Part shown: positions 59,000-64,000 of the stretch, one piece after another
How the letters are laid out: each line of letters begins with the position of its first letter
Numbering within the stretch: the first letter of the stretch is position 1
Source: Farysia itapuensis
Taxonomy: Eukaryota > Basidiomycota > Ustilaginomycetes > Ustilaginales > Ustilaginaceae
Assembly (NCBI GenBank): GCA_023212645.1
Contig: JALBYC010000006.1
Span: 248,001-312,000, forward strand
Length of the DNA stretch: 64,000 nt
Direction of reading: 5' to 3'
Translations under genes and position numbers: made by a program
The notes under the pieces: generated by a model
Seen by the model: the letters and a program-made list of their open reading frames with translations, nothing else
Databases searched by the model: none
Told to the model about the DNA's origin: nothing

Positions 59000-61129
59000 T
59001 TAGGCAATGTGATGCACCAGATGCGACAAGCCTTCCGACGGTGAGGGCGCAGTACTTTTGTCTGTCAACGATGTCTGTGATGCACCTGAGCTGGGCGAAG
59101 ACCCTTCCAAGCCCGTACGAAGGGGCGATTGATGCTTCCTGCTTCCTTTGGCGCCAAAGTGCTGGGACCAGAACTTGTCGAGAATCACCTTGGCCACAGG
59201 CAGTCCCTGGACCAAGGGGAAAATCCCAACGCCGATAAATCCAAGCACTGCCCAGATGAAACTAACCACCACCCAGCCGACGAAGAAGGTGCGGGTGAAA
59301 ATGTAGTCACGATACAGTGAGAAGGGGAAAATGATGGTAATCACTGCAAAGCACGTCAACCCGGTCGCGAGGGCCAGCTTAAAGGTCCGGTTGAGTTTGG
59401 TCTGGTCGTATTGCGGGTCCAGCTGAAACTCGGTCGAAGTCGGTGTCTTGCCGGTCGATGTATCGGTGGTGCTCGTGCTGTGAGCTGCAGTGTGGGTCTT
59501 TTCAGCTACCGGAGCCGGATGGCGTTGCTGTTCCTGCTCGAGCCTGTTGGTAATTTCAGACCATTCGATAGTCTTTGGGAAGAAAAGCACCGAGACGAGC
59601 GAGAGAACAAGACCAACGCCAATACCTGTCGCACAACCCGACAAGCACGCAGTAACACCACCGATGGAAGCAATGTTAATCACGCCTGCTTCGTGGTACG
59701 ACACCGACAGCCAGACAGCGACTGAGGCAGCAAAATTGATCCAGACTCCAGGAAATACGACGAGCGGGTGCAAGCGCGTGCCGAACAGGGTAAAGATCAG
59801 CGGCGAGAGACCTGCGCCTGTAAAGATGCCTGTAAAGTTGTACACGAAGCCAAGGTCGAGACCGACGCCGTGAAGAAGCGAGGCGAACGAGGCGGTGAAG
59901 AGACCGAATCCTACGACGACATACTGGTTCACACGAAGCAGGCTTTGCGGCGACAGACTGGGGCGCAGGTACGTCTTGACAACATCGTACGATAGGATTG
60001 TTGATACACCCACCATCTGGGCCGAGATAGCCGACGTGCACGACATAAACATCAGTAGAAGTACAGCAGCTGAACCTCCTTTGCCCAGCAGCGCCTGTGC
60101 TGCATAAGGTAGCACCAAACCTGCCGATACATCTGCGGTCGGAACACGGTTGGGGTATGTAGGGAAACCGGGGTATGTAATTTCGAGAGCAAGAGCGACC
60201 AATCCTGCAGTCGTTGCCAGGCAAAAGGGGATCGAGAACCACGCCAAGCCACCAATCAAGTAGCCGGGGAACGCCGCCTCAGGTGTCGCAGCTACACCCT
60301 TCTGGTAGTACGACACGTCGAGGAACACAACAGCGGTATACTCCATAAACGACAGCCAGGCAAATTGCTGACCACCGGAGGTCTTGAGTGTAAGGATACT
60401 ACCGCCATAATTGCCAGCCACCGATCCGTTGGCTGCAGCCGAGACCAGCTTGTTGTACATAGCTGCTGGACTGCCAATCTCTGGGAACGTGGTGTAAGCT
60501 CGCAGCCAAAAGGTGAACAAGATGACAAAGATAATGACCGTGTGCAGGTAGTCTGCCAAAATCGTGCTCCGCAGACCACCTCGAAGCGTGTATGCAATGA
60601 CAGTAACGGGTAGGAGAAATAGTGACGCGTAGATGTTGACTCCCGTGATGGAGTTGATGGCAGCTGCGCCACCGAGTAGCACGGAGCTACAAACCAGAAT
60701 ATTGGTGGCCAGAGCAAAGAACATGTACGTCAAATGGTGCAGGACGCCGTATTTGACACGAACAAGCTCGAGGTAGGAGTGAACTTGAGGAGCACGACGT
60801 TTTAGCTGCAAGGCAAGGGTCGAGAAGAGAATAATCTGCGTGCAGTTTCCTGAGGCGTACAGAGCAGCGCCAGCGACGCCATAATTGTAAGCGGTGGACA
60901 CGGACGAAAGTAACGTCGTTGACCAGGTCCAACTCGATATCACAGCGGCAGCCGTCAGACCAGTGCCCAGAGAGCGGCGAGCTACCGAGAATTCCTCAGC
61001 ATCCTTAGAGATCCCGGCATACCTGACCAAAGAGCGAGATATTCCAACGACAACGATAGCGAAGAGAGCGCCTAAGCCGACTACGACGCCATAACCGGCT
61101 CCTTGCGATAAAGGCGGACCTTGCGACAT
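59000..61129 (-). CDS. DUR3: Urea active transporter DUR3 (sodium:solute symporter family)
   Basis: DUR3 imports urea (and in yeasts also polyamines) across the plasma membrane. The 709-residue product has about 15 hydrophobic segments and family motifs: GYGVVVGLGALFAIVVVGIS at the N-terminus, EEFSVARRSLGTGLTAAAVI, SSWTWSTTLLSSVSTAYNYG, then TYMFFALATNILVCSSVLLG, RGGLRSTILADYLHTVIIF and AISAQMVGVSTILSYDVV. A hydrophilic loop near 530-575 precedes the last two spans. The length matches fungal DUR3 proteins. The start is the ATG at 61127-61129. The gene ends 76 bp from the convergent GT32 gene. Its promoter has a TATA box and GATA motifs, consistent with nitrogen-catabolite control. Confidence 0.95.
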   Translation of the reverse strand: MSQGPPLSQGAGYGVVVGLGALFAIVVVGISRSLVRYAGISKDAEEFSVARRSLGTGLTAAAVISSWTWSTTLLSSVSTAYNYGVAGAALYASGNCTQIILFSTLALQLKRRAPQVHSYLELVRVKYGVLHHLTYMFFALATNILVCSSVLLGGAAAINSITGVNIYASLFLLPVTVIAYTLRGGLRSTILADYLHTVIIFVILFTFWLRAYTTFPEIGSPAAMYNKLVSAAANGSVAGNYGGSILTLKTSGGQQFAWLSFMEYTAVVFLDVSYYQKGVAATPEAAFPGYLIGGLAWFSIPFCLATTAGLVALALEITYPGFPTYPNRVPTADVSAGLVLPYAAQALLGKGGSAAVLLLMFMSCTSAISAQMVGVSTILSYDVVKTYLRPSLSPQSLLRVNQYVVVGFGLFTASFASLLHGVGLDLGFVYNFTGIFTGAGLSPLIFTLFGTRLHPLVVFPGVWINFAASVAVWLSVSYHEAGVINIASIGGVTACLSGCATGIGVGLVLSLVSVLFFPKTIEWSEITNRLEQEQQRHPAPVAEKTHTAAHSTSTTDTSTGKTPTSTEFQLDPQYDQTKLNRTFKLALATGLTCFAVITIIFPFSLYRDYIFTRTFFVGWVVVSFIWAVLGFIGVGIFPLVQGLPVAKVILDKFWSQHFGAKGSRKHQSPLRTGLEGSSPSSGASQTSLTDKSTAPSPSEGLSHLVHHIA

Positions 61130-61781
61130 TGGCTTACGAGGACGTCAAACAGACTGGACAGACCGAGAAGATGAGAAAACTGTTCATTTGCAGGCACCTG
61201 AGTGTCCGCTTTATATCAGAGGAGATACGCTTGGCCTACATGACAGCGGCATTCGTCTGTCGCGGCGCTATGTCGCCATTCCCGGGTGGAGTAGTTGCTG
61301 TTTGGTGCCTGATTCTGTCCCTGGGGCCTGGGGACACCATTGCGCTGGGAATGCTACAAGAGAATCTGTGCATTATCAGCACGGGAAGCGAACGCTTTCA
61401 AAACGCGAGCGTTCATTTGACGATGTCAAGCTTCCATATGACACCATCATCGGCGGCGCACCTGTCAAATAGAGCCAAAATCGAAAATTGCTTGCTCGGT
61501 GCAAGCAGCACGCAAAATCACGCGATCCGCGCTAATCCACTAAACACAGCTGTCGCTATCATCGTCAGGTTTGCGAAAAGCTTGCACTCGCTTTGTTGAT
61601 GCCACTCGAGTCGCAAGTGATGCAAGTCATGCTTTTCCACATGTGCGTCTGCTTTCAGATTAGTCCACACATCATCTCGCTGTCGTATCGCGCAGGCTCC
61701 GGAGTGTGAATCGATTATGCAATGAACGAAACAGTGTTAAAATAGTACAAGGGGGAGCGCCAGATGGAAGAGGGAAGCAAT
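61130..61781 (-). promoter_or_regulatory. DUR3 promoter with TATA box and GATA-factor motifs
   Basis: Reading on the minus strand, TATAAAG (61209-61215) lies about 80 bp before the DUR3 ATG. GATA cores are at 61214-61217 (minus), 61224-61227 (plus), 61373-61379 as CTGATAA (minus) and 61557-61560 (minus). The close pair near 61214-61227 is the arrangement favoured by fungal Nit2/AreA-type factors. This 652-bp gap also includes the ISWI 3' end; no other gene is seen. Confidence 0.5.
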
Positions 61782-64000
61782 CTATTTCTTTTTCTTCTTG
61801 GATGCCTGTGTTGGCGTCCCAGCTCTACTGTTGGTGCCGTTGGACAGAGTGTCAATTGGACGCTTTTTGTTGGATCCGCCTTTGCCGACGTTCAATTCTT
61901 CCTCTTCCTTGAGCACCAAGAGCAGCAGAGTGGTGCAGCGACGCGAAAGTTCAATCGGCGTGCGACTCTTGATGTACCAGTCGAAGCGGAAGCCAGGGTG
62001 CACGGCAATGTCCTTCTTGATGCGCTCGTATACGTCTCCCTCGCCGACACCGTAGTCCGCTAGTTTCACCAGCAAGAAGCGGTCCTCCTCTTCCGAGTAT
62101 GACTTTCCCTTGTTCTGGCCATAGTAGACCTTAAGCTGCGTAAGAGGGTTTCGATATTGTGACACCTTGCGCTTCAGGACGGACTCCTGGTGTTGCTGCT
62201 TGGCCAACTTGCTCTCGCCCTCTTCGACTCGGCTGATAAGCTTCTGGTAGTCGGCCAGCTCCTCGACACGGGCCCAAAAGACCTTGCTGTATTCGCGCAC
62301 CTCTTTCTCCGTCTTAGACTGGTCCGGCATCTCGGAAGTAATCAGCGCAAACGACTTTCGTCCATGTCTTTCGCAGCCACGCACGAAAGTCTGGAAGTCT
62401 CGACGGTTCCATGTCGAGAAGCCCTCCTGCGCCAACGCCTCCTTTTCTTCCGCTTCCTCTTCGGTCAATGCCTCGGCCGTGTCGATGAAGTCTTGCTCTT
62501 TCTGTCTCTCTGCCTCAACATCAGCCGCAGTCTCGTCAGCGCTAGGCTCCCGTAGAGGGACGCGATATCCAATGGAGCGCTGGTAGGCCGCGGTTTCACG
62601 GTCTTGAAGCTCGGAAAGACGAGGTGGGTAAAACTGGAAGTCATTGACGTTGATCTGCTTGGGCGCTCGTGGCGCCTTCGGCTGCGCTGGTTTGGGGCCA
62701 ACACGCATAGCGTCTCGATAGTAGTTGTCAATGCTATAGTTGGCCTTTCGCTCCCGCTTGCTAGGCTCGATCCACAATTGGCCAATGGGCTTGCGCTCCG
62801 AGAAGTCGTTGCCCTCCCAATTGTAGACTGTATCTGACTTGAAGTTGTTGAGGTCGTCCAAGTTGAGACCTTGGTACTTTGCCTGGATGGCCTGTGTGCG
62901 CTCTTCGCCCTTGGAGATGATGGCGTCAATGTCCTCGTTGATAAGCATGTCGGCTTTGTCGCCAATGATCTTTTCGGCGCCGTGCTGGATCATGTCCACA
63001 AGGTCCTCCTTGTTCTGAGCAACCTTCGCAGCTTGCTGCGCCCGACCTTGTTGAATAACCAGCTGGTCTAGTCTCAGCTTCTGAGCGGCACGATCCAGGA
63101 TGCGCTCTTCGATTGCGTGCTCTGTGACGAATCGGAACACATACACCTGCTTGGTCTGACCGATTCGGTGAGCTCGGTCCATGGCCTGCAGATCAGCCTG
63201 CGGATTCCAGTCGGAGTCGAAGAGTACCACAACGTCGGCCGATGTCAAATTGATACCAAGTCCTCCCGCTCGTGTGGTGAGTAGGAACACAAACTTTTCC
63301 GACCCAGGCTTGTTGTACTCGTCGATCGAGCCAATCCGGTCTTCATGAGCAGTCGAACCATCAATGCGGCAGTAGCCATATTCTCGGAAAAGACAGTAGT
63401 CTTCCAGAATATCAAGCATTCGGCTCATCTGCGAAAAGATAAGAACGCGGGAGCCTTTCTCCTTCATCTTTGCGAGGAGTCGATCGAGAATGACCATTTT
63501 GCCTGCATTGTCGACTAAATGCTCGTCGGTCGTGAAGGGTGGTCCAGGCTCGGCACCGTCAAAGAGATATGGGTGGTTGCAGCACTTTCGAAGCTGCATG
63601 ACAATGTTGAGTAGTCGAGTTTTGCCTTCTTTCTTGCCAACACTGCCATTGACTGCATCGATATCCTTCTCAAGAATACTTTTATACCACTTTCGCTGCA
63701 TGTCAGTAAGGCCAACAAAGATGTTGATCTCTTTCTTGGGCAGTAAGCTTTTCTCGACGTCTGCCTTAACTCGTCGAAGAAGGAAAGGCCGCAACACTTT
63801 GTGAAGTTGTTGGACGACCTGATCTTGGTTTTCGTCGCCTTTGCCCTTGAACCAGGACTCAAAGTCTTCGGAGTTACTGAAGACGTCCGGCAGAAGGAAG
63901 TTGAGTAGCGACCAGAGCTCCATCAGATTGTTCTGCAGTGGCGTGCCTGTGATCAAGAGTCTTGATCGCGAGTTGAAAGCTCGAACAATCTGTGACAGCA
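61782..64000 (-). CDS. ISWI-type chromatin remodelling ATPase, C-terminal part (gene continues past the right edge)
   Basis: ISWI enzymes slide and space nucleosomes. The window holds the C-terminal approximately 740 residues; the frame runs open to the last base, where LSQIVRAFNSRSRLLITGTP extends the reading past the first ATG. SNF2 motifs present include ITGTPLQNNLMELWSLLNFL, the second RecA lobe with RVLIFSQMSRMLDILEDY, TRAGGLGINLTSADVVVLFD and DRAHRIGQTKQVYVFRFV. The AutoC/NegC region follows, then HAND (about QINVNDFQFYPPRL), SANT (STWNRRDFQTFVRGCERHGR) and SLIDE domains near the C-terminus. The protein ends in a basic SKKKKK tail. HAND-SANT-SLIDE identifies the ISWI class; whether it is ISW1 or ISW2 cannot be told from this part. 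Confidence 0.95.
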   Translation of the reverse strand, partial: LSQIVRAFNSRSRLLITGTPLQNNLMELWSLLNFLLPDVFSNSEDFESWFKGKGDENQDQVVQQLHKVLRPFLLRRVKADVEKSLLPKKEINIFVGLTDMQRKWYKSILEKDIDAVNGSVGKKEGKTRLLNIVMQLRKCCNHPYLFDGAEPGPPFTTDEHLVDNAGKMVILDRLLAKMKEKGSRVLIFSQMSRMLDILEDYCLFREYGYCRIDGSTAHEDRIGSIDEYNKPGSEKFVFLLTTRAGGLGINLTSADVVVLFDSDWNPQADLQAMDRAHRIGQTKQVYVFRFVTEHAIEERILDRAAQKLRLDQLVIQQGRAQQAAKVAQNKEDLVDMIQHGAEKIIGDKADMLINEDIDAIISKGEERTQAIQAKYQGLNLDDLNNFKSDTVYNWEGNDFSERKPIGQLWIEPSKRERKANYSIDNYYRDAMRVGPKPAQPKAPRAPKQINVNDFQFYPPRLSELQDRETAAYQRSIGYRVPLREPSADETAADVEAERQKEQDFIDTAEALTEEEAEEKEALAQEGFSTWNRRDFQTFVRGCERHGRKSFALITSEMPDQSKTEKEVREYSKVFWARVEELADYQKLISRVEEGESKLAKQQHQESVLKRKVSQYRNPLTQLKVYYGQNKGKSYSEEEDRFLLVKLADYGVGEGDVYERIKKDIAVHPGFRFDWYIKSRTPIELSRRCTTLLLLVLKEEEELNVGKGGSNKKRPIDTLSNGTNSRAGTPTQASKKKKK

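Noticed and set aside
1..64000. Transposable elements, CRISPR arrays, integrated viral sequence or a secondary-metabolite cluster
   Set aside because: No transposase, reverse transcriptase, long terminal repeat, spaced direct-repeat array or viral protein was recognised. The only secondary-metabolism gene is the isolated A-T-R reductase.

Overview
The window is fungal nuclear DNA, most likely from a smut-type basidiomycete (Ustilaginales-like: Ustilago, Sporisorium, Moesziomyces and relatives). The evidence is indirect. Genes are large and mostly intron-free. The introns that do exist are short (about 63-134 bp, typically 63-81), with GTAAGT, GTACGT or GTAGGT donors. GC content is moderate, coding regions carry long Ser/Pro/Ala/Gln-rich insertions, and the genes are basic eukaryotic ones packed on both strands. 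No bacterial operon, CRISPR array, rRNA, confident tRNA or recognisable transposon was found. Species-level placement is inference.

Layout, left to right. 0-9 kb: a gene running off the left edge (minus), N-myristoyltransferase NMT1, the LRR/RAM-pathway protein SOG2, a zinc-finger/G-patch RNA-binding protein and an uncharacterised conserved protein. 9-18.5 kb: ALG2 mannosyltransferase, a small GPI-anchored surface protein, sphingolipid delta-4 desaturase, the WD40 protein SWD2, a Zn2Cys6 transcription factor and a 6-phosphogluconate-dehydrogenase-like protein. 18.5-32 kb: DSC3, a JJJ1-type J-protein carrying an inserted ChaC glutathione-degrading domain, the splicing factors LUC7 and DIB1, an acidic nuclear protein, a nitroreductase, a three-exon COX12 gene, PRP18 and PEX10. 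32-47 kb: a Cys-rich SH3 membrane protein, a USP7-type deubiquitinase, the mitochondrial GTPase GEM1/Miro and ataxin-2/PBP1, separated by two gene-poor gaps of about 2 kb. 47-64 kb: an NRPS-like A-T-R reductase, TRAP-alpha/IRC22, alanine-glyoxylate aminotransferase, a RNF10/MAG2-like RING protein, a GT32 glycosyltransferase, the urea transporter DUR3 and the C-terminal part of an ISWI remodeller that continues past the right edge.

The genes do not form one pathway. Recurring themes are pre-mRNA splicing (LUC7, DIB1, PRP18, G-patch protein), secretory-pathway glycosylation and quality control (ALG2, GT32, DSC3, IRC22), mitochondria and peroxisomes (GEM1, COX12, PEX10, AGX1) and chromatin (SWD2, ISWI). 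Several gene models were corrected by splicing: SWD2, DSC3, LUC7, DIB1, COX12, PEX10, the SH3 protein and IRC22. Many apparent start codons were moved to the first plausible ATG.

The strongest unusual observation is a single uninterrupted reading frame in which a complete ChaC gamma-glutamylcyclotransferase domain sits between the two zinc fingers of a JJJ1 ribosome-biogenesis co-chaperone. Other points of interest are a perfect 16-bp tandem repeat resembling a heat-shock element upstream of ALG2, a stop codon inside a perfect splice donor, a possible second start giving AGX1 a mitochondrial presequence, a Miro protein with a long tail after its membrane anchor, and an orphan A-T-R enzyme.
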